Of a stretch of 64,000 nucleotides of DNA, positions 36,575 to 46,022 are shown piece by piece. Every line of letters starts with the position of its first letter. The first letter of the stretch is position 1. The stretch lies in the NCBI RefSeq assembly GCF_001632285.1, contig NZ_LWAH01000014.1, positions 63,127 through 127,126 on the forward strand, written 5' to 3'. The position numbers were made by a program, and so were the translations under genes. The stretch comes from Moraxella catarrhalis. Its GTDB lineage: Bacteria; Pseudomonadota; Gammaproteobacteria; Pseudomonadales; Moraxellaceae. The notes under the pieces are model-generated. The model worked only from the letters and a program-made list of their open reading frames with translations. It searched no databases and had not been told where the DNA came from.

Positions 36575-37246
36575 TTACTCTTCGGTAGTCTCTTCAGCGT
36601 CAGCTGGTGCTACTTCTGCTTCTGTTGTCTCTTCGGTTGAAGCTTCGGCATCATCAGCAGTTTCAATGACAGCAGGTGGCTGCATGGTAGCGATGGTACG
36701 GTTTAGGTCAGCTTCATCATGCGTCACCAAAGTTACCTCATTTGGCAGTGTGACATCGCTAAGATGAATAGAATCGCCGATGGCAAGGTTTGCTACATCA
36801 ACTTCAATGGCTTCTGGTAGGTTGCGTGGTAAGCAATTCACTTCGATATCATTCACCAAGATTGTAAGAATACCACCTTCTTTTTTACCGACAGAGCTGT
36901 CTTCATTGATGATATTTACAGGCACATTGAAATTCATGGTTTGACCACGAACGATGCGTTGAAAATCGATATGTAATGGAAAGCCTTTTGATGGGTGGCG
37001 TTGAAGTGCTTTGATGATAACTTCATGCTCAGCACCATCTAGATTGATGGTGATAACGCTAGAAAAAAAGCTTTCGTTAGACAAGGCTTTAACGATTTCG
37101 TTGGTTTTAACACAGATGGCCACAGCCTCATCATTACCACCGTAAATGATTGCTGGAACAAGATTGTCTTTACGCAGGCGGCGGCTCGCACCTTTACCCT
37201 GCTGCGATTCAGCACGCGCAACACCATTTAAAGTAAATTGGCTCAT
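36575..37246 (-). CDS. rplY: Large ribosomal subunit protein bL25 (CTC form)
   Basis: A 223-residue protein of the long CTC-type L25, which binds 5S rRNA. FTLNGVARAESQQGKGASRR, LRKDNLVPAIIYGG and ALQRHPSKGFPLHIDFQRI make up the L25 domain; the beta-rich C-terminal domain follows (GILTILVNDIEVNCLPRNLP). The last 30 residues are almost only Glu, Ala, Thr and Asp. The start at 37246 (MSQFTLNG) follows AAGGAT and replaces a longer frame to 37276. Confidence 0.95.
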   Translation of the reverse strand: MSQFTLNGVARAESQQGKGASRRLRKDNLVPAIIYGGNDEAVAICVKTNEIVKALSNESFFSSVITINLDGAEHEVIIKALQRHPSKGFPLHIDFQRIVRGQTMNFNVPVNIINEDSSVGKKEGGILTILVNDIEVNCLPRNLPEAIEVDVANLAIGDSIHLSDVTLPNEVTLVTHDEADLNRTIATMQPPAVIETADDAEASTEETTEAEVAPADAEETTEE

Positions 37247-37720
37247 GAAAGATCCTTTTGGATAGATAAATGTCAAATGTCAGACGAGCTTGCGACCAGC
37301 TCGCCAAGTGATGCCCAAATGGGCGTTTTATCATTTTGATCATACTTTGATAATCAAAATAAAATAAGCATAATATTATACCTAAGTTTTTTAAATTAAC
37401 AAATCTTTTTTAAAGGATTTTAATGGTTTACTTATAACATTTCCCTAAAGTCATCAAACGATAGGGGGTTGATTATCATTTTATGAGAAAGTTTGAATTT
37501 GATTACCGATTGCAAACAAAACAAATGGGCAGTTTGGTCATTTAATTAAAATTAAGTGAATAAATATTGATGGTATTCTGCCAAATGATAATCATTTGTT
37601 ATTTTCATGTTATAATGTGAATATACATATACTTTGTGTATGTATTTTTAATATTTCAACCAATATATTTTATTAAAAATGATAACATGCGCTAGGCTGG
37701 TTATCAAAAGGAGATTGACC
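37247..37720. promoter_or_regulatory. rplY-putP intergenic region with Fur-like palindrome and putP promoter
   Basis: No gene in 474 bases. CAAATGATAATCATTTG (37582-37598) is a perfect palindrome that matches the centre of the Fur box consensus. It ends 12 bases before an extended -10 element, TGTTATAAT (37608-37616). A weaker related stretch, TTGATTATCATTTTATGAG, lies near 37469. An inverted pair TACATA/TATGTA (about 37624 and 37640) would form a hairpin in the putP leader. Confidence 0.5.
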
Positions 37721-39217
37721 ATGCAATCTGTAGAAACAGGTGTATGGATTTCGTTGGCTGTCTATTTTATTTTGATGATTGCAATCGGAATTTATGCTTA
37801 TTTTAAACAAAAAAATGACATTGAAGGATATATGCTTGGCGGACGCAATCTAAGTCCTGCTGTAACTGCATTATCTGCAGGTGCGTCTGATATGTCAGGC
37901 TGGCTTTTGCTGGGCTTGCCAGGATACATGTACGCTTCAGGCGTGGTAAGTATTTGGATCGCACTGGGTCTGACCATTGGTGCTTGTGCTAATTATCTGA
38001 TTGTTGCACCGCGTTTGCGTGTTTATACCGAGCTTGCAGATAATGCTGTTACTTTACCAGATTATTTTTCAAATCGTTTTCATGATAAATCACATCTTTT
38101 GCGTATCATGTCGGCGGTGGTCATTATCTTATTTTTTACGGTTTATACAGCAGCCAGCTTGGTGGCTGGTGGTAAACTGTTTGAAAGCTCATTGAATTTA
38201 TCATATAGCATGGGTTTGTGGGTAACAGCAGGCGTTGTTGTGGCTTATACCTTGTTTGGCGGCTTTTTGGCAGTGTCATTAACTGACTTTGTCCAAGGCG
38301 TCATTATGCTGATCGCCATGCTAATTGTACCTGTGGTAGCATTTGGCGAGATTGGTGGTGTGTCTGAGGCGATGGCGATTGCCACACAGACAAATACCGA
38401 GGTCTTTAATTGGATGAATGGCGTGACTGTCATGGGTGTTATCTCTTTGATGGCATGGGGTTTTGGCTATTTTGGTCAGCCACACATTATTGTACGCTTT
38501 ATGGCAATTCGCTCAGTTAAAGATGTTCCGACTGCCATGGTGATTGGCATGGGCTGGATGATTTTAAGCCTAATTGGTGCTTTGATGGTTGGCTTGGCAG
38601 GGATTGCTTATGTGGCACGCACAGGTATAGAGCTTAAGGATCCTGAAACCATCTTTTTGGTATTTTCACAAGTGCTGTTTCATCCGCTGATTTCAGGATT
38701 TTTGTTGGCGGCAATTTTAGCAGCAATTATGAGTACCATCTCAAGCCAATTGCTGGTGGTCTCAAGTTCACTGACACGAGATATTTATAAGTTATTTTTG
38801 GATAAACAAGCCTCAGAGGCACGCCAAGTGCTTATTGGCCGTATTTCGGTTGTTTTAGTCGCGATCATTGCGATTATGTTGGCAGGCGATAGCAACAGTT
38901 CAGTATTAAATTTGGTATCACATGCTTGGGCAGGATTTGGGGCAGCATTTGGTCCATTGGTAATTTTAAGCCTGATGTGGAAGCGTATGAACCGAAATGG
39001 TGCTTTGGCTGGCATGATTGTGGGTGCCTTGACGGTGATTATTTGGGTGTATGGTGGTTTTGAGATTGGCGGTCAGCCAGCTAATGATGCCATTTATTCA
39101 ATTTTACCCGGTTTTGCTTTTAGTTTGGTGACAACCATTGCAGTAAGTCTGATGACAGCACCGCCGCCTGTTTATATTGTTCAAAAATTTGAGGATATGG
39201 AAAAGGGGCTAAAATAG
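37721..39217 (+). CDS. putP: Sodium/proline symporter
   Basis: A 498-residue inner membrane transporter of the SSS family. ISLAVYFILMIAIGIYAYF is the first helix, then YMLGGRNLSPAVTALSAGAS, SDMSGWLLLGLPG, GWMILSLIGALMVGLAG and AILAAIMSTISSQLLVVSSS, a signature of sodium-solute symporters. It takes up proline with Na+. The start at 37721 (MQSVETGVW) follows AAGGAG at 37708-37713. No putA is adjacent. Possible control by iron is discussed under findings. Confidence 0.95.
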   Translation: MQSVETGVWISLAVYFILMIAIGIYAYFKQKNDIEGYMLGGRNLSPAVTALSAGASDMSGWLLLGLPGYMYASGVVSIWIALGLTIGACANYLIVAPRLRVYTELADNAVTLPDYFSNRFHDKSHLLRIMSAVVIILFFTVYTAASLVAGGKLFESSLNLSYSMGLWVTAGVVVAYTLFGGFLAVSLTDFVQGVIMLIAMLIVPVVAFGEIGGVSEAMAIATQTNTEVFNWMNGVTVMGVISLMAWGFGYFGQPHIIVRFMAIRSVKDVPTAMVIGMGWMILSLIGALMVGLAGIAYVARTGIELKDPETIFLVFSQVLFHPLISGFLLAAILAAIMSTISSQLLVVSSSLTRDIYKLFLDKQASEARQVLIGRISVVLVAIIAIMLAGDSNSSVLNLVSHAWAGFGAAFGPLVILSLMWKRMNRNGALAGMIVGALTVIIWVYGGFEIGGQPANDAIYSILPGFAFSLVTTIAVSLMTAPPPVYIVQKFEDMEKGLK

Positions 39218-39229
39218 TCTTTGTCATTA

Positions 39230-39275
39230 TTAAACACTACTTGCTTATTTGATGATCAAGTAGTGTTTAACTTTT
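39230..39275 (+). terminator. Intrinsic terminator after putP
   Basis: A perfect 14-bp stem (39230-39243 with 39257-39270), a 13-base loop and a T run. Confidence 0.85.
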
Positions 39276-39424
39276 TAAACTGTGTGTTAGCTCAATCGGT
39301 TTGAATGGTGAAAATGGGTTGAAATTAATCAATGTTGCCTATATTGTCACAGTGTGAATGATAATAAAAATAAGTATTTATTGACAAAAAATTAGACCAT
39401 ATTAAACATGACTGCAATTAATCC

Positions 39425-39453
39425 TTGTTTTCTTATAAATATTCATGTATAAT
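39425..39453 (+). promoter_or_regulatory. rpsU promoter
   Basis: TTGTTT (39425-39430), a 17-base spacer and TATAAT (39448-39453), about 160 bases before rpsU. The leader has a GTCTGT/ACAGAC hairpin and a short TCACC/GGTGA stem followed by T-rich sequence near 39511-39518, a possible attenuator. Confidence 0.6.
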
Positions 39454-39615
39454 TTTCGCTGTTTTGTCTGTCTTGATAAAACAGACCATATCACCAAAGG
39501 GTGAATGGGTTTATTTTTTTTCCGATTTGAGCTGATGCCCGTCCCAAGACAACGGAGCTATATAGCGAATAATACAGCCAGATTGATGCCACCTGTCTTA
39601 AATATGGAGTAACCT

Positions 39616-39831
39616 ATGCCTTCAGTAAAGGTAAAAGAGAACGAACCAGTTGATATTGCGATCCGTCGCTTCAAGCGTGCTTGTGAAAAAGCTGGCGTGC
39701 TAGCGGATGTTCGTAAAAAAGAATTCTTTGAAAAACCTACGCAAGAGCGTAAGCGTAAAAAAGCGGCTGCCGTTAAACGCTATAAGAAAAAAGTCTATCG
39801 TGAGCAAGTGCGTCATCAGCGTAAGTACTAA
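39616..39831 (+). CDS. rpsU: Small ribosomal subunit protein bS21
   Basis: A 71-residue, strongly basic protein with the S21 pattern [39 protein letters not shown] core and a basic tail ([14 protein letters not shown]). It helps mRNA binding at the 30S subunit. GGAG precedes the ATG. In many gammaproteobacteria rpsU starts the rpsU-dnaG-rpoD operon; here it stands alone between terminators. Confidence 0.95.
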   Translation: MPSVKVKENEPVDIAIRRFKRACEKAGVLADVRKKEFFEKPTQERKRKKAAAVKRYKKKVYREQVRHQRKY

Positions 39832-39867
39832 TTATTGTACTGCTCGACTGCATCTGCAATAAAGATT

Positions 39868-39896
39868 AAACCCTAGATTATTCTAGGGTTTTTTAT
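39868..39896 (+). terminator. Intrinsic terminator after rpsU
   Basis: A perfect 10-bp stem (39868-39877 with 39882-39891), a TTAT loop and a T run. Confidence 0.88.
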
Positions 39897-39944
39897 TTTA
39901 GTTGTTGGCTAAATAAGATTTAATCATTTAAGCCTTATCAAGAT

Positions 39945-39975
39945 AAAAACGCAGAGCATAAGACTTTGCGTTTTT
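39945..39975 (-). terminator. Terminator of the minCDE genes
   Basis: AAAAACGCA (39945-39953) pairs with TGCGTTTTT (39967-39975); in the minus direction the T run follows the stem. It lies just after minE. Confidence 0.7.
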
Positions 39976-39993
39976 ATTCAATCAATCTATTTG

Positions 39994-40269
39994 CTACTTG
40001 CGATCAGGTAAACTGATGTTCATCTCAAGCATATCCAAGTTATCTTCATGACGATGATTAATGTTAAGGTCGTCAATATTAACACCGTTAACATACTTAT
40101 TGACCACGGCTAAGATTTCACGCTTCATCTGCTCAATGCGATCAGCAGTCAAGCGAGTATTGAGTCGGTCGTGGCTGGCAACGATAACTTTTAGGCGGTC
40201 TTTGGCAATATCGGCACTGTTTGGACCGCATTGATTGCCGAACAACGAACTCCAAAATCCTTTTTTCAT
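39994..40269 (-). CDS. minE: Cell division topological specificity factor MinE
   Basis: A 91-residue protein that drives Min oscillation by stimulating MinD ATPase. The N-terminal membrane-contact helix and MinD-binding strand ([20 protein letters not shown]) and the dimer domain ([19 protein letters not shown]) are visible. It begins two bases after the minD stop, with its GGAGG binding site inside the end of minD, so translation is coupled. Confidence 0.95.
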   Translation of the reverse strand: MKKGFWSSLFGNQCGPNSADIAKDRLKVIVASHDRLNTRLTADRIEQMKREILAVVNKYVNGVNIDDLNINHRHEDNLDMLEMNISLPDRK

Positions 40270-40271
40270 GA

Positions 40272-41087
40272 CTAGCCTCCAAATAAGCGTTCAAAGAAGC
40301 CTTTTTTCTTCACTTCTAGGTGGCGCAGTGGCACATCTTCACCCAAAAAACGAGAAACAATGTCTTCATAGCATTGACCAGCAGCGGAATCTGTAAAGTG
40401 AATGACTGGTTGCCCTTGGTTTGAAGCTTCTAAGACGGCATTACTTTCTGGAATGATACCAATCAGAGGCACGCGTAAAATTTCATCGGCGATGGTATGA
40501 TAATCCATCATCTCACCTTCGGCTGCACGCTGTGGATTGTAGCGAGTGATAACCAAATGCTCACGCACACTACCACCATCTTCTACTTTTTTGGTACGGC
40601 TTTGTAGGATACCAATGATACGATCAGAGTCTCGTACCGATGAAACTTCAGGATTGGTAACGATGAGTGCTTCATCAGCATGATACATCGCAAGCTGTGC
40701 ACCACGCTCAATACCCGCAGGGCTGTCACAAATGATAAAATCAAATTTCATATCATCTGCCAGCTCTTTCATGACTTTAGCCACGCCTTCATCGGTCAGA
40801 GCGTCTTTGTCTCGCGTTTGCGATGCAGGCAAAATGTATAGATTTTCAAATTGTTTGTCTTTGACTAAGGCTTGAGCAAGCTTGGCATTACCACTGATCA
40901 CATCTACAAAGTCATAGACGATGCGATTTTCACAACCCATAATTAGATCTAAATTACGCAAACCGACATCAAAGTCAATGATGACTGTTTTAAAGCCACG
41001 CTTAGCAAGCCCTGCACCAAATGATGCACTGGTGGTGGTTTTGCCGACACCGCCCTTACCTGAAGTTACTACAACGATTTTTGCCAC
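40272..41087 (-). CDS. minD: Septum site-determining ATPase MinD
   Basis: A 271-residue ParA-like ATPase that places MinC at the membrane near the poles. The deviant Walker A is KGGVGKTTT, followed by [20 protein letters not shown] and [14 protein letters not shown]. The C-terminus ([12 protein letters not shown]) is the amphipathic membrane-targeting helix. The start is GTG at 41087, with AAGGAG seven bases upstream; the ATG-like longer frame to 41132 would put 15 unrelated residues before the P-loop. Confidence 0.96.
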   Translation of the reverse strand: MAKIVVVTSGKGGVGKTTTSASFGAGLAKRGFKTVIIDFDVGLRNLDLIMGCENRIVYDFVDVISGNAKLAQALVKDKQFENLYILPASQTRDKDALTDEGVAKVMKELADDMKFDFIICDSPAGIERGAQLAMYHADEALIVTNPEVSSVRDSDRIIGILQSRTKKVEDGGSVREHLVITRYNPQRAAEGEMMDYHTIADEILRVPLIGIIPESNAVLEASNQGQPVIHFTDSAAGQCYEDIVSRFLGEDVPLRHLEVKKKGFFERLFGG

Positions 41088-41241
41088 AATGGCACTCCTT
41101 AAAATAAGATAAAGCAAACAGCGATGATACAATCAACGCACAAATTTACCCAAATTTAACATATTATTAGCATAGCATATTTAGGAATTTTCATCAATTC
41201 ATGAGTAATTATTTGGATAAAATTATCCAAAAAATTGGTAC

Positions 41242-42024
41242 TTATAGCTGGTTTAGTAGGGTGAATACCAATCCTTGTGCTTCATCATAAGTAACTTGTA
41301 CTGCCTGATCAATCATCTCGCTTGGGATGGCATCACGCAAGCAATAAGTACCTGCAACTGACACCAAAGATGGATTAAATTTTTGGCAAAAAATGCGTGC
41401 TTCTTTATCACCCGTTGCACCTGCAACAAGTCGCCCCAAACCACGCCCATAAATGTGCAAACTGTTATCCGTAATGGCTTCTGCACCGTCATTGACGCCA
41501 CCAATGACTGTCAAATCACCCCCTAAGTGTTGTAGGCTTTGACCTGAACGCAACATATGTGTATGAATGCCGCTCACTAATGAGCGATGATTATCTTGAG
41601 CGGTTGATAGCGTGGAACCTTGCTGAGTACTTACAGCAGCAGCTGAGATGGGTTTGTCAGTGTCATAGTTGGGTGCAGGCACTGTACCGCTTTGATTGGG
41701 ATTTGATTTGTCTTCGGTATTTGGCAATCGTTCAATGCGTTTACCATCAGCAGGAAAGATTGCCAAGCGTAGATCTCGTGCTTGATTATCTAAAGGACCG
41801 CTCACCACACCGATGGGCTGCACATCCATCAGCCAAAGCATATCAATGAGTGCATCCAGCTCAAGATTTACCGTGCTATCAATCACAATCGGCAAGCCAC
41901 TGGCAATGGGATTGTTGCTGAGTACTTGCATCAAATCCTTTCGAATCTCGGTTAAGTCATCGGTATGGACTTTTAGGCGACTGAAAGTTAGCATTTTACC
42001 AAATAAAGTGACGGCTTGGGTCAT
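41242..42024 (-). CDS. minC: Septum site-determining protein MinC
   Basis: A 260-residue FtsZ inhibitor. The N-terminal domain (residues 1-100) contacts FtsZ; the C-terminal beta-helix domain is clear from HTHMLRSGQSLQHLGGDLTV, GGVNDGAEAITDNSLHIYGR and GRLVAGATGDKEARIFCQKF. A polar linker (about 100-150) separates them. minC, minD and minE run in this order on the minus strand; the minC-minD gap is 154 bases. Confidence 0.94.
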   Translation of the reverse strand: MTQAVTLFGKMLTFSRLKVHTDDLTEIRKDLMQVLSNNPIASGLPIVIDSTVNLELDALIDMLWLMDVQPIGVVSGPLDNQARDLRLAIFPADGKRIERLPNTEDKSNPNQSGTVPAPNYDTDKPISAAAVSTQQGSTLSTAQDNHRSLVSGIHTHMLRSGQSLQHLGGDLTVIGGVNDGAEAITDNSLHIYGRGLGRLVAGATGDKEARIFCQKFNPSLVSVAGTYCLRDAIPSEMIDQAVQVTYDEAQGLVFTLLNQL

Positions 42025-42120
42025 AAGAATGATGCCTTATAAAAATAATGCCTGAATTGAAAGGATTGGCTTAATTTGCCATTGTAGCACTTTTTAAAAA
42101 ATGAAAAAAGTACGCCAGTT

Positions 42121-43226
42121 TCAAATGGGCAGTTGTTTTTTATGGTGATATTGTTGAGTTTTAACTTGTTCTTCAAAATAATTTAGCACCGCTTCAATAA
42201 TCTCGGCAATGAGTATCTGAATCTCAGGACGAGAGGCATCAATTTGGGCAACACCATGGGCAATCGATGACATAGAGTATCTAGTGTTATATCGTCAAAC
42301 AAATGACGATTGACAGCAGTGGTGACATTTTGCCCGATTTGATTGCCAATGGTGTGAATTTGTGATTCTATCATACCATCTGCAATGGGGATGAGTTTTA
42401 GATATTTGTGTAATTCAGGGGTGTTGGTGAGTGCTTTTTCTACGGCTTGCCCAATATCAATGGCAAGTTTTTCACCGTGATTTGCCAAAAGAGCGGATTG
42501 TAATTTGGGCGTCAACTCGTTACGCAATAAGGTGAGTAAGGCAAGCTCAATTTGGGTACGATTACGCTCAATGGTCTGGTGAATGACTTTAGCACCCCCA
42601 GCACCATCACGAGCGATTTGGGCACGAAAATTATCAATTGCTGTCAAAATTACCCGATCAGACAGCCCCTCAAGTAAAAGATGATAATAAAATTTGGCAG
42701 AATCTACCCAGCGTTTGGGAATAACCTGAATACCCAATCGGTGTAATCTTTTGGTAATGACTGCAGCTCGCAAAAGTCGTAACGCACGCAACGCAGGAAA
42801 TACGCCCAAAACCTCATACCAATGCACAAATGGAAAGAAAAACCAGCGGTAATAAGTTTTTTGATAAATCGCCAAACTCCAGCGTGCTAATAAATCCATT
42901 ATCCAAAATAATGTAAAAAATCCGCCAAGTGCAGAGATATGCAAGTGATGATCGGTTTGATAGGTTGTTACAGCCTGTGATATCGTCAACCAATTGGCAA
43001 TACTGAGTGCAAAACCACTCATTAAAATATTGTCAATGATCATTAAAATCAAATCGATGAATAATAATATCAACATGACAATATCATAGCCAAGCTTAAG
43101 GCGGCTAGGTGGGTGGTCGCTGTATTTTTGAGTGCCATAAAACGGAATGGCATCGTTTGGCAAGTCCGCTTGTTGTGGCGTGCCAAATTCTTCAAAATCT
43201 TTGGCATTATTTGGGGGCGCTTTCAT
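42121..43226 (-). pseudogene. Membrane protein with frameshifted C-terminus
   Basis: The open frame 42183-43226 gives 347 residues. It has two hydrophobic segments (VMLILLFIDLILMIIDNIL, GGFFTLFWIMDLLARW) and an arginine-rich stretch (ALRALRLLRAAVITKRLHRL) resembling a voltage-sensor helix, then a long helical cytoplasmic part. The last 30 residues look out of character. The other frame, from about 42275 to the TGA at 42121, reads smoothly (SSIAHGVAQIDASRPEIQIL, IAEIIEAVLNYFEEQVK). One base inserted near 42275 would join both. The protein resembles conserved Pseudomonas/Acinetobacter proteins of unknown function; no specific role is claimed. Confidence 0.6.
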
Positions 43227-43407
43227 GGTTTTACCTAATCAATTGCATGGGTCAATAAAGAGGTGATGCATGTATTTTATCCAAACCAAAACCAAAAACC
43301 AACCAAAATAAGCACAACAGGCTTTTTTAATGAAGTATTAAAAAAGCCCACCTTTGTTAAAATATATTTTAACCATATCTTGTGGTGGACTTTTGTTTAT
43401 GGTTTAA

Positions 43408-44364
43408 TTAAGACTGATGAAATTCCGCCAGTCTTTGACTTATTTTTTTATCTTTGGCTTGCCAAATTTCATCAAGCCAAGCATAAAGTGCATGTTTGAT
43501 GGTTTGATTGGTATCGTATTCACCATGTTTAAGTGCTGTTAATAACTCATCATTTGGGCTGATAAATTCAATATCTACCGATAGCCGTGTCAGTTTACCT
43601 GACCAAAGGTCGCTGTATTTCGGTGCGCCGTCTGGATAAACCAAAGTCATATCCAAAATACCATCAATCTCATCACCAAGGCTGGATAAAGCCAGTGCAA
43701 AACCACCCGCCTTAGGTCTTAACAGATGCTTATACGGAGAGGATTGCTTGGTGTGTTTCTCAGCAGTAAAGCGTGTTCCTTCTAAATAATTGAGTAAGAC
43801 AAAAGGCTTATTTTTCAAAGATTGGCAAGCTCGTAATGCTTCATCCAAATCACGGCGAGCCAATTGAGGGTTTTTGGCAATTTGTGCTTTGGTATGGCGT
43901 TTCATCATGGGAAAATCTAAAAAATAAAAGGCTTGACCAACAACTGGGATATAAATCAGTTCATGCTTGGCAAAGAATCGGGTGATGGGCAGCCGACCTT
44001 CGCTGATATACTGAATGATGCTGGTATCTACCCAAGATTGGTGATTACAAATTAGCAGATATTTGCCATTGGGATTTAAATTTTTGGGTAAAAAAATACG
44101 CCAATCTTTATGAGGTAAGACCTTATCAATCAACAAATTATTGGTATGAATCCAGCGATTGGCAGCTGTGATGATGGTTTGATCGGCTAATTTTGAGCGA
44201 GTGAGTGTCTTAGCCAAGCCCGCCCCAATGACAGGTACACCCAATGCCAAACTATTGGCGGTAATGGCACTTGCGTTGGTGAGTAGTGAAAGTTTCTGGG
44301 CAAGTTTCGGTTGCTTGGTGTGCAGTTTTTTAAATAAGGGCAGCATTTTGCGAGAGTTTATCAT
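43408..44364 (-). CDS. 1-acyl-glycerol-phosphate acyltransferase-like protein (YihG type)
   Basis: A 318-residue acyltransferase with the PlsC-type motifs: NHQSWVDTSIIQ (HX4D-like block I), ITRFFAKHELIYIPVVGQAF (block II), NYLEGTRFT (block III) and LLRPKAGGFALAL (block IV). Such enzymes add a fatty acid to lysophosphatidate; the YihG subgroup makes phospholipids with less common chains. A hydrophobic segment (SLALGVPVIGAGLA) anchors it to the inner membrane. No other lipid gene is adjacent. Confidence 0.88.
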   Translation of the reverse strand: MINSRKMLPLFKKLHTKQPKLAQKLSLLTNASAITANSLALGVPVIGAGLAKTLTRSKLADQTIITAANRWIHTNNLLIDKVLPHKDWRIFLPKNLNPNGKYLLICNHQSWVDTSIIQYISEGRLPITRFFAKHELIYIPVVGQAFYFLDFPMMKRHTKAQIAKNPQLARRDLDEALRACQSLKNKPFVLLNYLEGTRFTAEKHTKQSSPYKHLLRPKAGGFALALSSLGDEIDGILDMTLVYPDGAPKYSDLWSGKLTRLSVDIEFISPNDELLTALKHGEYDTNQTIKHALYAWLDEIWQAKDKKISQRLAEFHQS

Positions 44365-44719
44365 GAGTTACCTACATACAGTGATGCATATCATTTGACA
44401 GTATCGATAAAAGTTAATAAGAGTTGATTAAATTTGAAAAAAGCTTCATGATTAAGAACAGTTTACCAAAAACTGCTGAAAAATGCATAAAATTAACAAA
44501 GGTAATCTATCGTTGACTATGCATTTTTGATTAAAAATAATAAAAAGTGCACATCTGTGCTACAGTTATTATACAAATAAGTAAGAAATTTTGCTCATAA
44601 TATTTCATAATATAAGTAAGTAATCAACTTACATTTTGTATTTAGATGCAGAAATATTTTCTAATCTTAGAATTTATAATAATTTCACATTTGGTTAGCC
44701 AAAAGCAAAAGGAGTTTTT
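44365..44719. other. Intergenic region before the OmpA-type lipoprotein gene
   Basis: A+T-rich gap of 355 bases without a gene. TATAAT at 44675-44680 fits a -10 element 40 bases before the start codon, but no good -35 is present. TTGG/CCAA (44691-44702) forms a small hairpin next to the AAAAGGAG ribosome binding site. Confidence 0.45.
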
Positions 44720-45394
44720 ATGAAAATTAAAGCATTGGGTGTTGTGCTGTTGGCATCAAGTATGGCTTTGGCAGGTTGTGCAAATACAGGCACAACTGGC
44801 AATGGCACAGGATTTGGTGGTGCTAATGTCAATAAGGCGGTGATTGGGGCTGTGGCAGGTGCACTTGGCGGTACTGCCATTTCAAAAGCAACTGGTGGCG
44901 AAAAAACAGGTCGTGATGCCATTTTGGGGGCGGCAGTTGGTGCAGCAGCAGGGGCGTATATGGAGCGTCAAGCAAAGCAGATTGAGCAACAAATGCAAGG
45001 AACGGGCGTGACTGTAACCCACGATACCGACACGGGTAATATTAATCTAACTATGCCAGGTAATATTACTTTTGCTCATGATGACGATACTTTAAACAGT
45101 GCATTTTTGGGTCGTTTAAACCAGCTGGCTAATACGATGAATCAGTATCATGAAACAACGATTGTCATTGTAGGACATACAGACTCAACGGGTCAAGCGG
45201 CTTATAATCAAGAGCTGTCTGAGCGTCGAGCGGATTCAGTGCGTTATTACTTGATTAATCAAGGCGTTGATCCATATCGTATTCAGACAGTGGGGTATGG
45301 TATACGACAACCGATTGCATCGAATGCAACCGAAGCAGGTCGTGCTCAAAATCGCCGTGTTGAGCTGATGATTTTAGCACCGCAGGGTATGTAA
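44720..45394 (+). CDS. OmpA-family outer membrane lipoprotein (YiaD-like)
   Basis: A 224-residue protein. The signal peptide ends in the lipobox LAGC (C20). A glycine-rich zone (GAVAGALGGTAISKATGGEK, ILGAAVGAAAGAY) follows, as in YiaD. The OmpA C-terminal domain (about 110-220) binds peptidoglycan: GNITFAHDDDTLN, VIVGHTDSTGQAAYNQELSE, RRADSVRYYL, GYGIRQPIASNATEAGRAQN and RRVEL. It probably links the outer membrane to the cell wall. The start is well supported by AAAAGGAG. Confidence 0.92.
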   Translation: MKIKALGVVLLASSMALAGCANTGTTGNGTGFGGANVNKAVIGAVAGALGGTAISKATGGEKTGRDAILGAAVGAAAGAYMERQAKQIEQQMQGTGVTVTHDTDTGNINLTMPGNITFAHDDDTLNSAFLGRLNQLANTMNQYHETTIVIVGHTDSTGQAAYNQELSERRADSVRYYLINQGVDPYRIQTVGYGIRQPIASNATEAGRAQNRRVELMILAPQGM

Positions 45395-46022
45395 AAATGC
45401 TTGGCTTATCTGACTAAGATAACATAGCGTTAATGAATGAGATACAGATAACCATCATACGAATATACACAATATGAATGTATAAAATCTTAGTATCGTG
45501 AGTATCGTGGTTGCAAGTTATTTGGGATAAAGCCGTCAAATGTGGATTTGGCGGTTTTTATTTTTAAGGTTTAAAATGTTATCAAAGGTCGGTATGGCTT
45601 AATTTGATAATTAAATTTTAATGATTATCTACCAATAATTAAATTTTATTGATAAAAAATAGTTAAAATAAAAAATTGGACAACCTTATATCACAACCAT
45701 ATTTTTAACCGTATTTTTATTTTGATTGACTTTCTAATAGTTATGGGTTTCTTATTTTCATTAGGTTATGGGCTGTTATCTTGTGAATGGGATGTTGCTT
45801 GGCTTTATGATTTGGCATGACAATTCCACATGATTTATTTAAAATATCATTTGTTGTTACTATTAAATATGTTAAAATATTGATGTGATGGTAATAAACT
45901 ATCACAGATGCATCCAGCACTCATAGTCAGCCTAAAGCAGAGTTAAATTTGGTGATCAAACCAAGTTAAATGATCAAACCAAGTTAACTGCAAAGCGCAA
46001 ACCAAACTGTATCGGAGCAAAT
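45395..46022. other. Intergenic region with a hairpin and a 17-bp tandem repeat
   Basis: No gene in 628 bases. A 12-bp hairpin with wobbles (45530-45541 with 45546-45557) followed by T is likely the late terminator of the OmpA-type gene. TGATCAAACCAAGTTAA is repeated at 45953 and 45971 (18-bp period) in the leader of the cytochrome gene. The segment 45595-45875 is very A+T-rich and otherwise plain. Confidence 0.5.
45530..45565 (+). terminator. Terminator downstream of the OmpA-type lipoprotein gene
   Basis: A 12-bp stem (45530-45541 with 45546-45557, two wobbles), a 4-base loop and a T-rich tail. It is similar in sequence to the hairpin between glyQ and glyS. Confidence 0.7.
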
